This document shows, piece by piece, positions 16,141 through 24,697 of a stretch of 64,000 nt of DNA. The notes beneath the pieces were generated by a model. That model was not told where the DNA came from and did not search any database. It saw only the letters and a program-made list of their open reading frames with translations. Each line of letters opens with the position of its first letter. Position 1 is the first letter of the stretch. Both the position numbers and the translations under genes were made by a program. The stretch is from the NCBI GenBank assembly GCA_043720395.1, contig JAYSSR010000038.1, positions 154,480-218,479 on the forward strand, in the 5' to 3' direction. The stretch is from JANOYY01 sp043720395 (GTDB lineage Bacteria > Actinomycetota > Acidimicrobiia > Acidimicrobiales > JANYDT01).

Positions 16141-16566
16141 TCAGACCAGACGCCACTGCGGTAGTTGGATGACCGTGCCGTCCTCCGCCGTGTGCGACGT
16201 CCATTCGGCGCTCACCGCAGCACCGATCGCCAGACCAGTCGTGGGCGCGCCGAGCAAATTGCCGATGACCGGCAGCTGCGGCGCGTCATCGAGGCTCACG
16301 AGCACCACCACGTACGGCACCGACGTCTCGAGCGCCCGGCTCGCCGCGTAGTGCACGACGGTGTGGCTATGGATCGTGCCCCGCGGCGCAAGCACACGGG
16401 TGTCGAACGACATCGACCCACAAGCACGGCAGATCTCCTCCGGCGGGTGCTGCAGACGCTCGCAGGCAACGCATCGCTGCACCGCCAGCGTCCCCGACGT
16501 GAACCACTCACGGTTGAAAGGGGTCAGCGCGGGAAGCGTGAAGTCATCCGGAAGGGGGCGGGTCAT
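16141..16566 (-). CDS. DUF35 OB-fold protein with rubredoxin-like zinc ribbon
   Basis: Acyl-CoA-associated OB-fold protein of the ChsH2/DUF35 type, which binds thiolases and hydratases in steroid and fatty-acid degradation. The 141-residue protein has the zinc ribbon CVACERLQHPPEEICRAC followed by the OB-fold region (GTIHSHTVVHY, PYVVVLVSLDD). ATGA overlap with the upstream thiolase gene shows translational coupling, the usual arrangement: the DUF35 protein supports the SCP2-type thiolase encoded next to it. Confidence 0.9.
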   Translation of the reverse strand: MTRPLPDDFTLPALTPFNREWFTSGTLAVQRCVACERLQHPPEEICRACGSMSFDTRVLAPRGTIHSHTVVHYAASRALETSVPYVVVLVSLDDAPQLPVIGNLLGAPTTGLAIGAAVSAEWTSHTAEDGTVIQLPQWRLV

Positions 16567-17720
16567 GATGCCTTTCCGAACAGCACGGCGCTGCCGGGTG
16601 AGTAACCCGGCCCGGACACCGAGAGGCTGAGGTCGACATCAGCGACCTGGCACGTCGACTCGCCCCGGACTTGGCGCACGGCCTCGATGACGTTGCCGAA
16701 CCCGTGGATGTACCCCTCGCCGAGGTTCCCGCCGCTGGTGTTGATCGGGAGGCGGCCGTTCGGCCAGGCGATGTTGCCGTCGGCCACGAACTCGTTCAAT
16801 TCCGTTGGCGCGCAGAATCCCATCTCCGCGATCGCCATGAGCACCGGCCCCGTGAAGTTCTCGTAGAACTGTGCGACCTTCACATCGGCCGGGCCGACGC
16901 CGGCCCGCTTCCACAGCGTCTTTCCTACGTGTGCATAGTAAGCGGTCGGGAAGTTCGCGTCACTGAATGCGGCCCCCCCGTCGCCGGCCGAAAGCCCATG
17001 CGCGGCAGCCACGATGGCGACGCCGGGCTTCGCAAGGTCGCGTCCACGCGCGGCCGTCGTGACGACGATCGCGGCCGCGCCGTCGTTCTCGGGACAGCAG
17101 TCGAAGAGATGAAACGGCTCGGCGATCCACCGTGAAGCGTCGTAGTCCTCGCGGGTCAGCGGGCGGCCGTAGCGGATGGCCCTCGGGTTGCGCTGCGCGT
17201 GGGTGTAGGAGGTCAGCACGATTGCGGCGAGCGCGTCCTGCGTGACGCCGTGATCGTGCATGTACCGGGTCGTCTGCAACGCCGTCGTCTGCGCCGGTGT
17301 GACCAAGCCGTACGGAGCGGTGAAGGCCGCCGTGCCGCGGGCCGTACGTGCACCACCTGCTCGTCCGTAACGTCCGAATTGGCCCTGCGCGAGTGCTCGG
17401 AACACCACGACGCACTCGGCATATCCGGCCGACACCGCTGCGTCGGCGATCGTGACCGCCGCGCCCGCACCGTTGCCGCCGCCGCCGAAGGTCTGCGCGC
17501 TGAAGTTCAGGTCACCCGCGCCCAGCGCGGAGGCGAGGCGGACCGGGTCGTTGCGATCCATGTACGACACGAAGCCGTCGACGTCGCCCATCGTGAGGCC
17601 CGCGTCGGCCACGGCGTTGCGGATGGCGATGCAGGCGAGCTGGAACTCGGTCTCCGTCGCGCCACCTCGGCGGTAGTAGGTCGACTCGCCGACTCCGGCG
17701 ACTACTGCTGATTGGTACAT
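16563..17720 (-). CDS. SCP2-type thiolase / lipid-transfer protein
   Basis: Thiolase-superfamily protein of 385 residues, acting on 3-oxoacyl-CoA or as a non-cleaving partner. It begins SAVVAGVGESTYYRRGGAT, has AIRNAVADAGLTMGDVDGFV and the C-terminal glycine loop LPINTSGGNLGEGYIHGFGN. The Cys of canonical thiolases (CSG) is not evident in QTFGGGGNGAGAAVTIADAA, as in many SCP2/Ltp-type members, and FDCCPENDGAAAIVV follows. It is coupled by ATGA to the DUF35 gene and follows the amidohydrolase gene by 4 bases, so the three are one operon. An aldol-cleaving Ltp-type role is a plausible alternative. Confidence 0.9.
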   Translation of the reverse strand: MYQSAVVAGVGESTYYRRGGATETEFQLACIAIRNAVADAGLTMGDVDGFVSYMDRNDPVRLASALGAGDLNFSAQTFGGGGNGAGAAVTIADAAVSAGYAECVVVFRALAQGQFGRYGRAGGARTARGTAAFTAPYGLVTPAQTTALQTTRYMHDHGVTQDALAAIVLTSYTHAQRNPRAIRYGRPLTREDYDASRWIAEPFHLFDCCPENDGAAAIVVTTAARGRDLAKPGVAIVAAAHGLSAGDGGAAFSDANFPTAYYAHVGKTLWKRAGVGPADVKVAQFYENFTGPVLMAIAEMGFCAPTELNEFVADGNIAWPNGRLPINTSGGNLGEGYIHGFGNVIEAVRQVRGESTCQVADVDLSLSVSGPGYSPGSAVLFGKAS

Positions 17721-17724
17721 CTGG

Positions 17725-19005
17725 TCAGCGCGCCGGGGGAGTCAGGCCAAACAACGCGGCGGCATTGAGCCCGAGAATCTTCGCTCGCGACGCGTCGGTC
17801 AGGTGGCCCATCGTCCGCTCGATCGCCGCGGCGGAATGGGGCCACGAACCCTCGTGGTGCGGGTAGTCGTTGGCCCACAGGAGGTTGTCAACGATGTTGA
17901 GTCGCTCCGCGTCCGCGAGCCCGTGATGGTCTTCCTGGAACGTGGCGAAGCACTGTCTGCGGAAGTAGACGGACGGCAGTTCCGGGATCACCGGACGGAC
18001 CCAGAAATGGTGCGCGCGGTAGGCGTAGTCCATCGTCTCCAAGAGCCACGGTACGAACCCGATGCCACTCTCCACGAGCCCGACGCGCAGCTTCGGGTGA
18101 CGTTCCAGCACCCCCGACGCGATGAGCTGTACGAGCGGCTCGATCGTCGTTTCCATCGAGTGGCACACGTAGTTGATGACCGCCCCGCCGTTGCCGCCGA
18201 CGGCGCGTGGATCGCGTCCGGTCGACACGTGGAACGTGATCACGAGGCCCGTCTCCTCGATGAGCGACCACATCGGCTCGAAGAGCGGATCGTTGTACTG
18301 CAGGCGTCCGTAGTCGTTCGGTCCGTACACCGGTTGGTTGCCAAGACACACACCGCGGAATCCGTTCGACGCCGCCCAGCGGATCTCCGCCGTCGCACCA
18401 TCGAGATCCCCGGCCGTGATCGAGGCCATCGGGAGCAGGCGTGGGTTCGGACCCTGCATGTGCGGGCCACAGTGGTCGTGCGTCCAACGGTTCCACGCGC
18501 GGCACATGGCCATGCCGAAGACCGGGTCGGGTGTCGCCCAGCAGAGGAGGCCGACGTTCGGGAACAGCAGCTCGGCGTCGATCCCGTCGAGTCGCTGATC
18601 GGCGAGGCGGTCCTCGATCGCGCGACCTGCGGTGGAGCGCCGGACGTCTTCGACTTCCATACGTGATTTCGAAGGTCGGTTGTGTTCGGCGCGTTCGAAG
18701 CTCTGCTGTGCCTGGACGCCGCCCGCAGCAGCGGTTGGCGGACGCACCATCTGCGCGTGGTTGCCCTCTGTGATGAGCCATTCCGACCCGTCTTCACGCG
18801 TGTCGCGTCGCGGGACGCGGGAGCGGAACTCGGGCTCCACCAGGTCGAACATCGCGAGTGGCTCGTTCACATGACAGTCGGCCGAGACCATGAAGTACTT
18901 GTTCGGGTCGTCGGGCCGTGCAGTACGCGGCCATCCCTCGTTGCCGGGTGTTTCGAGACGCCATGCGTTGCGGGGCGATGCAGGTGCCGATTCGGTGATC
19001 GTCAT
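17725..19005 (-). CDS. amidohydrolase family protein (metal-dependent hydrolase)
   Basis: TIM-barrel amidohydrolase-2 protein of 426 residues. Markers are VSADCHVNEP near residue 40 (in place of the metal-binding HxH), ITFHVSTG on a later strand, LRVGLVESGIGFVPWLLE and the C-terminal LLWANDYPHHEGSWPHS carrying the catalytic Asp. These proteins often cleave C-C bonds or decarboxylate in acyl-CoA and aromatic pathways. GAGGAGGG stands upstream of the ATG at 19005 as ribosome site. It shares a transcript with the thiolase and DUF35 genes; specific substrate unknown. Confidence 0.9.
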   Translation of the reverse strand: MTITESAPASPRNAWRLETPGNEGWPRTARPDDPNKYFMVSADCHVNEPLAMFDLVEPEFRSRVPRRDTREDGSEWLITEGNHAQMVRPPTAAAGGVQAQQSFERAEHNRPSKSRMEVEDVRRSTAGRAIEDRLADQRLDGIDAELLFPNVGLLCWATPDPVFGMAMCRAWNRWTHDHCGPHMQGPNPRLLPMASITAGDLDGATAEIRWAASNGFRGVCLGNQPVYGPNDYGRLQYNDPLFEPMWSLIEETGLVITFHVSTGRDPRAVGGNGGAVINYVCHSMETTIEPLVQLIASGVLERHPKLRVGLVESGIGFVPWLLETMDYAYRAHHFWVRPVIPELPSVYFRRQCFATFQEDHHGLADAERLNIVDNLLWANDYPHHEGSWPHSAAAIERTMGHLTDASRAKILGLNAAALFGLTPPAR

Positions 19006-19111
19006 GGAGCCCTCCTCTTCGTGTCCGAACCTACCGGCTCACGCTGCCGCGGACACAGCCGACTGACCGCTGAGCGGACGGCGGTGCGGTGCGGTGCGCC
19101 CACGTTGCGTC

Positions 19112-19184
19112 GGCGACGAGTGACGGCACAGCGCCACATTGTCCGGACCGAGTCACGCTGGAGCGTCAACGCGGCGCTGTTGAC
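19112..19184. repeat. palindromic repeat family B, copy 1
   Basis: About 70 bases aligning without gaps to 46725-46797 at roughly three quarters of positions. Shared core TGACGGYACAGCGCCAC, later GCGTCAAC and GGCGCTGT. Left arm ACAGCGCC (19128-19135) pairs with GGCGCTGT (19173-19180), so it is an imperfect long palindrome. It fills the gap between the acyl-CoA ligase stop and the amidohydrolase start. A short GCGGT triplet repeat sits just before it. Confidence 0.72.
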
Positions 19185-19218
19185 GCACTCGTCCCGCTGC
19201 GCCCGTAACTGAGTGTTC

Positions 19219-20772
19219 TCAGTTGATCAGCTTGCTGCGGCCGGCCCAATAGGGCTCGCGGAGCTTGAACTTCTGCAGCTTGCCGGTGGCGGTTCGGGCG
19301 AGCTCGGTGCGGAACTCGATCGTGGTCGGGCACTTGAAATGCGCCATCTTCGAGCGGCAGAACTCGCGGATGTCGGCCTCGGTCGGCTCGGGCACGCCAG
19401 CGCGGAGGACCACGAGTGCCTTGATCGTCTCGCCCCACTTCTCGTCGGGGACGCCGATCACGGCGCACTCGGCAACGGCCGGGTGCTGGAAGAGGCAGTC
19501 CTCGACCTCGATCGACGACACGTTCTCGCCGCCCGAGATGATCACGTCCTTCTTCCGGTCGGCGATCACCACATACGCACCGTCGAGATAGCCACCGTCG
19601 CCGGTGTGGAAGTAGCCGTCGGGCATGGCCTTGGCCGACTCTTCGGGCTGCTCCCAATAGCCCTCGAACACGACGTTGCTACGCGCGCATATCTCCCCGT
19701 CCTCGGAGATCTTGACGGTCACGCCGATCGCGGGTGCGCCGGCGCGGGACAGCATCTTGGAACGATCGGCGGTGCTCAGATCGTCGTATTCCGCGCGCTT
19801 ACGATTCATGGTGAGTAGTGGCGACGTCTCGGTGAGCCCGTAGATCTGGATGAACTCCCAGCCCAGTTCCGTCTCGACGCGTTCGATCGTCTTCGAGGGG
19901 GGCGGTGCGCCTGCGACAACGATGCGCATGAGGTCGCGTCCGGGAATCGGCTGACCGGCGGCGGCTCGCTTCTCGGCGGCGTCGAGTGTCATCGCGACCA
20001 CGGCGGGGGCACCGCAGGCGAAATTGACAGCATGCTGTTCAACACGGTTCAAAATGTCCGCACCATCGACCTTGCGGAGAACGATGTGCTTGCCGCCCAT
20101 ACCGGTCACGGCATAGGTCTGGCCCCACCCGTTGCAGTGAAACATCGGGAGGGTGTGGATGTAGGTGTCGCGATCGCTCACCGACGCGTGCCACCCAAAC
20201 GTGACCGCGTTCGTCCACGCGTTGCGGTGCGTGATCTGGACGCCCTTCGGCCGGGCCGTTGTGCCGGAGGTGTAGTTGACCGTCGCCGTCGCGTCCTCAT
20301 CGGGCTCCCACGGCGTCGGGTCGGCGGCACCGTCGGGCAGCGGTGCGAAGAGGGCAGCGTCGCTCACACCGTCGAGGATGAATTTGTGCTCGACGTCGAT
20401 GTCCTTCACCACGTCGGCCTGCTCGGGATCGACCAGCAGCACGCGAGCACCGCTGTGCTTCACGATGTACGCAATCTCCTCGGTGTTGAGTCGGAAGTTG
20501 ATCGGCACGAGCACGCGCCCGTACTTCGACGTCCCCCAGAACGAGATCAGGAACCGTGCAGAGTTCGGGCTGACGATCGCCACCCGCTCACCGACACCGA
20601 TGCCGAGGTCTTCGAGCGTGCGGGCCAGGCCCCGCACCCGAGCGTCCATCTCGCGGTAGGTGAGCGAACCGAGCGAGCCCGCCACGTCCGGCTCATCGAC
20701 CACGCCGATGCGATCGCCGTAGACGTTGACGGCGCGGTCGAGGAAATCTGCGACGGTGAACGGAACCTTCAT
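19219..20772 (-). CDS. acyl-CoA synthetase (AMP-forming)
   Basis: ANL-superfamily ligase that activates a carboxylic acid with ATP and CoA. The 517-residue protein is complete: P-loop motif NYTSGTTARPKGVQITHRN, A5 IYGLTETSP, A7 YFHTGDGGYLDG, hinge A8 DRKKDVIISGGENVSSIEVE and A10 with catalytic lysine TATGKLQKFKLRE. GGAGG lies upstream of the ATG at 20772. It stands upstream of the amidohydrolase-thiolase-DUF35 genes on the same strand and likely supplies that pathway's first step. The closest families are short- or medium-chain fatty acyl-CoA ligases (FadD/AlkK-like). Confidence 0.93.
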   Translation of the reverse strand: MKVPFTVADFLDRAVNVYGDRIGVVDEPDVAGSLGSLTYREMDARVRGLARTLEDLGIGVGERVAIVSPNSARFLISFWGTSKYGRVLVPINFRLNTEEIAYIVKHSGARVLLVDPEQADVVKDIDVEHKFILDGVSDAALFAPLPDGAADPTPWEPDEDATATVNYTSGTTARPKGVQITHRNAWTNAVTFGWHASVSDRDTYIHTLPMFHCNGWGQTYAVTGMGGKHIVLRKVDGADILNRVEQHAVNFACGAPAVVAMTLDAAEKRAAAGQPIPGRDLMRIVVAGAPPPSKTIERVETELGWEFIQIYGLTETSPLLTMNRKRAEYDDLSTADRSKMLSRAGAPAIGVTVKISEDGEICARSNVVFEGYWEQPEESAKAMPDGYFHTGDGGYLDGAYVVIADRKKDVIISGGENVSSIEVEDCLFQHPAVAECAVIGVPDEKWGETIKALVVLRAGVPEPTEADIREFCRSKMAHFKCPTTIEFRTELARTATGKLQKFKLREPYWAGRSKLIN

Positions 20773-20911
20773 GAGAGCGAGCCTCCGGGTGAATGAGTCG
20801 ACGGGCGACGCTGGGAACTGACATCTTGCCGCGCGGTCGTGACCGGTGTCACCACCGCGGGTCGAACGCGTCGCCGAGTGGGACGTTGCGGCACCAAGCG
20901 GCGGTCCGGGT

Positions 20912-22069
20912 TTACAGCGATGCGGCGATAAGACCGTCGAACGCGAGACCCCAGGGTGGACGGAGGAAGCCGAGCGCCCGGACGTCGGAGAACCACGAGG
21001 CGAACGGTGACGCCGCCGAGAACGTTCCCCCTCCGATCACGCGGGTGATGCGAAGGAGCACTTGCTCAGCGATCTCGGCCACCGCTGTCTTGCCGCGCAT
21101 TCCTGCCCGGCTGGCCGCGGCGCGGTCGCCCGATTCAAGCGTGCGAAGCATTCCTTCGAATACCTGCTCGGCCACCCAGTGATCGGTCGTGGCACGTGCC
21201 CATTCAACGCGTTCATAGGCGCGCATATCATCGCCGTGCGGAGCAAGCCGCTCACGCCCAACCGCGATGGCTTCGTCCAGGACGCCCAGCACGACCGACG
21301 TGAACAGGCAGTGGTTCACCGGCCCTGCACCACGAAGCATCGACTCGAACGTGTCGGGCCACTCGATTCGAACCGCAGGACAACCGTCGAGTCGCACCGC
21401 GTGACTCTGGGTAGCCGCCATGCCCACACCGTCCCACTCCTTTGCGACGCTGAAGCCGAGCTGTTCGCGGCCGACCACCAGGTCGCGCGTGTCGAGGAAG
21501 AACGCGGCGGGCTTCGCTTCGCCGTCGGCGATCGCGGTCGTAAGCATGAACGAGCACACGCCGGTGCCACTCCCGAAATGCTTGTCTCCGGAGATCAGAT
21601 AACGCCGCCCGGGAACGTCGAGATCCTGAAGCGCATCGGTAGGGACCGCTGTCGAGCGTGTGCGTGTCACGTCGCCGCCGCTCCCCGGCTCCGAGGTGAC
21701 GGTTCCCCATTGCGCGCCACCGGCGACGGTTGCGCACACGGCAGCCCGTTGACGTTCCCACTCATCGTTTCCGGGCGATTCGTTGGCGAGCCAGAACGAG
21801 AGGACCGCAGGGTGCATCGCGGACACGAGCGTCGGCGACGGGTCGGCGGCAGCAAGCACTCGGAGCGCTTCGCAGATCGGCCGAACGGAGGACTCGACGT
21901 TCTGCCATGCGCCGCCGCGTGCGATCGGGACGGCGAGTCGGGTCAGTCCGGCGTCTCGGAGCTGTTGGAAGTCGAGCGGGTCGAGTCGGCGGCGGAGTTG
22001 ACGCTCGACACGTTCGCGTCGCCACTCGTCGGCGATCGGAGCAGCGAGCGAGGAAGGGGCGGGTGCCAT
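20912..22069 (-). CDS. acyl-CoA dehydrogenase-like flavoprotein
   Basis: A 385-residue protein of the acyl-CoA dehydrogenase fold, divergent from textbook members. Recognisable parts are RDAGLTRLAVPIARGG, WGTVTSEPGSGGD (the middle-domain T-E-P/GSGGD motif), RYLISGDKHFGSGTG and a C-terminal helical domain with LLRITRVIGGGTFSAASPF. Subgroup likely overlaps flavin monooxygenase-like enzymes such as DszC/SfnC, which share this fold; the catalytic base typical of dehydrogenases is not obvious. ATG at 22069 chosen because the extra upstream codons are uncharacteristic. It precedes the acyl-CoA ligase gene on the same strand. Confidence 0.82.
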   Translation of the reverse strand: MAPAPSSLAAPIADEWRRERVERQLRRRLDPLDFQQLRDAGLTRLAVPIARGGAWQNVESSVRPICEALRVLAAADPSPTLVSAMHPAVLSFWLANESPGNDEWERQRAAVCATVAGGAQWGTVTSEPGSGGDVTRTRSTAVPTDALQDLDVPGRRYLISGDKHFGSGTGVCSFMLTTAIADGEAKPAAFFLDTRDLVVGREQLGFSVAKEWDGVGMAATQSHAVRLDGCPAVRIEWPDTFESMLRGAGPVNHCLFTSVVLGVLDEAIAVGRERLAPHGDDMRAYERVEWARATTDHWVAEQVFEGMLRTLESGDRAAASRAGMRGKTAVAEIAEQVLLRITRVIGGGTFSAASPFASWFSDVRALGFLRPPWGLAFDGLIAASL

Positions 22070-22137
22070 AGGGGGATGTCTACTCCCGTTCGTGCCCCCG
22101 AGGTCGGTGGCTCTTCGCGCCGGTGTCAGCTCGGATG

Positions 22138-22143
22138 TATGCT
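22138..22143 (+). promoter_or_regulatory. -10 box and small palindrome before the antitoxin gene
   Basis: TATGCT, 7 bases before the ATG at 22151, so the toxin-antitoxin mRNA is probably leaderless. The arms ATGC (22139-22142) and GCAT (22149-22152) surround TCTTTT and could be part of an autoregulatory operator bound by the ribbon-helix-helix antitoxin. Confidence 0.45.
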
Positions 22144-22150
22144 CTTTTGC

Positions 22151-22345
22151 ATGCAGAGCACGAGTGTTCGTATTGACGTGGCTACTCACGAAGAACTGAA
22201 GAAGCTCGCCGCGACACTCGGAACGTCGGTCGGGAACACCGTCACCATCGCGGTTCGTTCACTGCGACAAGACCGAATTGGTTCGCAGCTTGACCGTCCA
22301 CTGACGCCCGACGAGACGGCCTGGCTCGATGCTGACCTCGGGTGA
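22151..22345 (+). CDS. ribbon-helix-helix antitoxin of a MazF-type module
   Basis: A 64-residue protein, MQSTSVRIDVATHEELKKLA onward, with the strand-helix-helix pattern of MetJ/Arc-type DNA-binding antitoxins (TSVRIDV, then two helices, TVTIAVRSLRQ). The C-terminal LTPDETAWLDADLG would be the toxin-binding tail. The gene precedes and overlaps the toxin gene by 17 bases in another frame, the classic arrangement. The ATG at 22151 is favoured by the TATGCT box; an in-frame ATG at 22139 would overlap that box. Confidence 0.82.
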   Translation: MQSTSVRIDVATHEELKKLAATLGTSVGNTVTIAVRSLRQDRIGSQLDRPLTPDETAWLDADLG

Positions 22346-22670
22346 TGTCGTCGATCTGGATCTCGGCTCACCCGAAGGCCGAGAAGCGGGTTTTCGTCAT
22401 CCAGCGGTGATCGTAAGTGCACAGAGAATCCTGGACCGACGCCCGAACGTCATCCAGATCGTGCCACTCACGTCCACCGTGCGCGGGTTCGATTCCGAAG
22501 TCACGATCCGCCCGAACCAGGACACCGGCCTGGTCGATGTCTCGGCAGCGCAGTGTCAGCACATCAGAGCCGTCTCGCCCGCCCGGGTGCTTCGTACACG
22601 GGGCAATGTCGGACCCATGGTCCTCGCCCAGATTCGCGAGACGCTCTCGGTGATTCTGGACGTTCCGTAA
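22329..22670 (+). CDS. MazF/PemK-family endoribonuclease toxin
   Basis: A 113-residue toxin of the CcdB/MazF fold that cleaves mRNA at short sequence motifs. Family features: SGDVVDLDLGSPEG near the N-terminus (the usual G-D/E-V strand), FRHPAVIVSAQ matching RPAVVVS, VIQIVPLTSTVRG matching the conserved PLTS strand, then GLVDVSAAQCQHIRAV and a C-terminal helix VLAQIRETLSVILD. Length is standard. The start overlaps the antitoxin end. This pair marks the left edge of the defence island. Confidence 0.92.
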   Translation: MLTSGDVVDLDLGSPEGREAGFRHPAVIVSAQRILDRRPNVIQIVPLTSTVRGFDSEVTIRPNQDTGLVDVSAAQCQHIRAVSPARVLRTRGNVGPMVLAQIRETLSVILDVP

Positions 22671-22969
22671 CGCCTCACTCAGAGCTGGCGGTGACGTTGG
22701 CGGCCGGACTCGTGTACGTCATTTCACGAACTCGGACGAAAATCGCAAAAAAACAGGGCTATTCGGCCAATATTGAGCGCCGGTTTGATGGTCACGGGAC
22801 GATATGCGGACCAACGTTCGGAACCACCCAAATTGACCACCGAGTGTACGGTTTCGGCTTTTGGGTGGTCCGATTGGGTGGTTCTTGCGGACCACAACTT
22901 TGTGGCCGATCCACGCCATGCCGATCCGCAAGCGCTACCTGAACCTCCTCCCCAAGCCCGGAGACCAAC
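22671..22969. other. gene-free stretch with inverted repeat, possible element remnant
   Basis: No convincing gene. Base composition is lower in GC than the surroundings (an A7 run near 22750). A 10-bp inverted repeat ACCACCCAAA (22823-22832) and TTTGGGTGGT (22860-22869), with a further partial TTGGGTGGT around 22875, could be the ends of a lost mobile element or an operator of the RHH gene that follows. Confidence 0.45.
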
Positions 22970-23245
22970 ATGCCTGAGAACAAGTCCTACGGATCCTCAC
23001 GTGGTCACCTCAGTGACGATGCCGAGATCGAACGCCTCGCAGCCGAAGCTGAGATCGGCTACGAGCCCGCGACACTTCGTCGACGCGGTGGGCGCTGACT
23101 CATGGGTACCGCCCCGGCCGAGGTCGTTCCAGTCCGCCTCGACCCCACACTCCGAATGGCCGTTGAAAAGCGCGCGGAGCTCGACCACACGACCACTAGC
23201 CACGTCATCCGCGAGGCGCTCCGGCACTATCTGCACGTCGCCTGA
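22970..23245 (+). pseudogene. CopG-like ribbon-helix-helix antitoxin split by in-frame TGA
   Basis: Two short reading frames in the same phase are separated by TGA (23096-23098) and one codon. The first, 42 residues, ends LAAEAEIGYEPATLRRRGGR; the second, 47 residues from ATG 23102, begins MGTAPAEVVPVRLDP and continues SHVIREALRHYLHVA. Together they read as one actinobacterial CopG/RHH antitoxin, in which an R-G-R-P-x-G linker normally joins these halves. The TGA replaces the linker codon after GGR. The second part still holds the whole RHH fold and could be made from its own ATG. Either a nonsense mutation, or two coupled genes. Confidence 0.68.
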
Positions 23246-23263
23246 CCGCCCGGGGCGGGCGGT
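23245..23263 (+). terminator. GC-rich hairpin after the RHH gene
   Basis: Stem ACCGCCC and GGGCGGT with a 5-base loop starts at the last base of the stop codon. There is no T-run, so it is only a terminator-like structure. Confidence 0.45.
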
Positions 23264-23528
23264 GCCGGGGCCACTACGGCTCATCCGTGATGTCGTGCTC
23301 TCCGTATCGAGCGAGGGATCACCTTCCACGCTGGTGACGTGCATAACCCTCCCGGTTGGAGCGGAACGACTCTCCGAACGTATCTCGACGCCATCGGCTT
23401 GCCTACTAGGTGGCGATGTACGCCCTCGCTGCTTCGGGCGAACAAACAGTCGGGGAACGCTGGACACAACCCCTCCCGTTGAACTCCGGGATAGACGGAA
23501 TACCTGATCGCAAGACAGAACGGCTGAG
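23264..23528. other. no recognisable gene
   Basis: This stretch between the RHH gene and the DUF2971 remnant has only short frames. One plus-strand frame reads ITFHAGDVHNPPGWSGTTLR and then TYLDAIGLP before a stop; the final part resembles the C-terminal helix of some HTH antitoxins, but this is too little for a call. Confidence 0.3.
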
Positions 23529-24535
23529 TCAGGTACGCAATGGGATTCCCGTTGCCCGAATCGTTGTATGGACGTTGTAGTGCTGTGACTCGAGATAGAG
23601 GGTCAGGGAGCCGAGGGCAGGTTCTGGGTCTTGCATGGGTCCCTGCACAACTTCCGACAGCGCGAGGCGGCCGGAGAACACGCCAGCCGAGTCTCGAAGC
23701 GGGATCTCAAGATATGGCACCAGCCCGAGGGGCGAAGGTCGGAACTTAATTTCCAGGCCCTCGGCGCCTAGCCCCCTCCCAAGTGGTATTCCCGGGACAT
23801 TCATTTTAGCCAGCAGCTCATTGCGGCGTTGGTCACCCATTAGCCGAACTTCCTCGCGAGCGTCAACAAGCCGAATGACCCTCCATTCGCTTTCCTCTCT
23901 GAACGTCGGATACTTGAAGCAGAGCACGTACTCAGTCAATGCCTCCTGCAGAGCCCAAATTGCTGGGTAGGGAAACAGCTTTCGAGCGTTCTCGCCATAG
24001 TCCAGCAAGAGGCGACGCGCAGTAGCCACCCACCGATCAACGGCGCCGGAAATCTCGGCCCGCTGTTGGTCTTCGTCGTACAACACCTTTCGCAGAATGG
24101 TCCGGGGCGGCCGAGTGAACGCGCGAACTGTGGAAGGCGGAGACCCAGAGATATACCGGCCTGTCCGCGAGCGTATCCACGCCACTGCGAGAGGAGGTCA
24201 CCGTCCTCGCAAAAGCAAGCAATAAACGGCCTAGGTTCATATCCAAAGTCGAATATGGCAGTGAACCCTCGTCGTAACTCAAACAGTTCCTTGAGGGCCG
24301 GGTCCGCAACCTTTTCAAGTTCTTCATCGACAACGCGCACAATCAAATCCGTTGCGTACGACAATTCCGACGAATCGTTCATGAAACGTGCGTCGGATGC
24401 CCAAATACTTGAGTTGGGCAGGATCCCCATCAGCCCGTTGATTGTTGTGTAGTGGTACAGCCGCTCCGGAACCTGACCATGGCGCGTCAGCCAGGATTCC
24501 CGTTGAGGGCGCTGGTCGGCATTGAACTCGGCCAT
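23529..24535 (-). pseudogene. DUF2971 protein gene with a frameshift
   Basis: DUF2971 proteins are found in many defence and phage-related loci; function unproven. From the ATG at 24535 the protein reads MAEFNADQ, LYHYTTINGLMGILPNSSIW, ARFMNDSSELSYA and FIACFCEDGDLLSQWRGYA, the core signature. Near 24110, in a C-rich stretch, the frame is lost; the homologous continuation (RTILRKVLYDEDQQRAEISG, then FKYPTFREESEWRVIRL) is in the -1 frame and runs to 23529. A one-base deletion explains both. Base composition is lower in GC than in flanking genes, consistent with transfer. About 320 residues would be the restored length. Confidence 0.75.
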
Positions 24536-24697
24536 GGCGCGAGTTGTCTCGTGACGCTTCGCTTCGACACTATCGGCGGGCGCGGACTCATCGGACACGT
24601 CAACATCTTGGTCCGGGTTTCGAGACCAACGGGAAACGCCCGCAGCGCTCAACTGGGCTTGGATCGATAAATAACTGGCTCCTCCGGTTGTTCCAGG

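Noticed and set aside
22480..22510. tRNA T-loop-like GGGTTCGATTCC
   Set aside because: Lies within the MazF-type toxin coding sequence with no acceptor stem or anticodon arm around it. No tRNA or rRNA gene was recognised in the window.
22918..22977. 19-codon leader peptide ahead of the RHH gene
   Set aside because: Short ATG frame overlapping the RHH start by chance is common in GC-rich DNA; no conservation evidence available.
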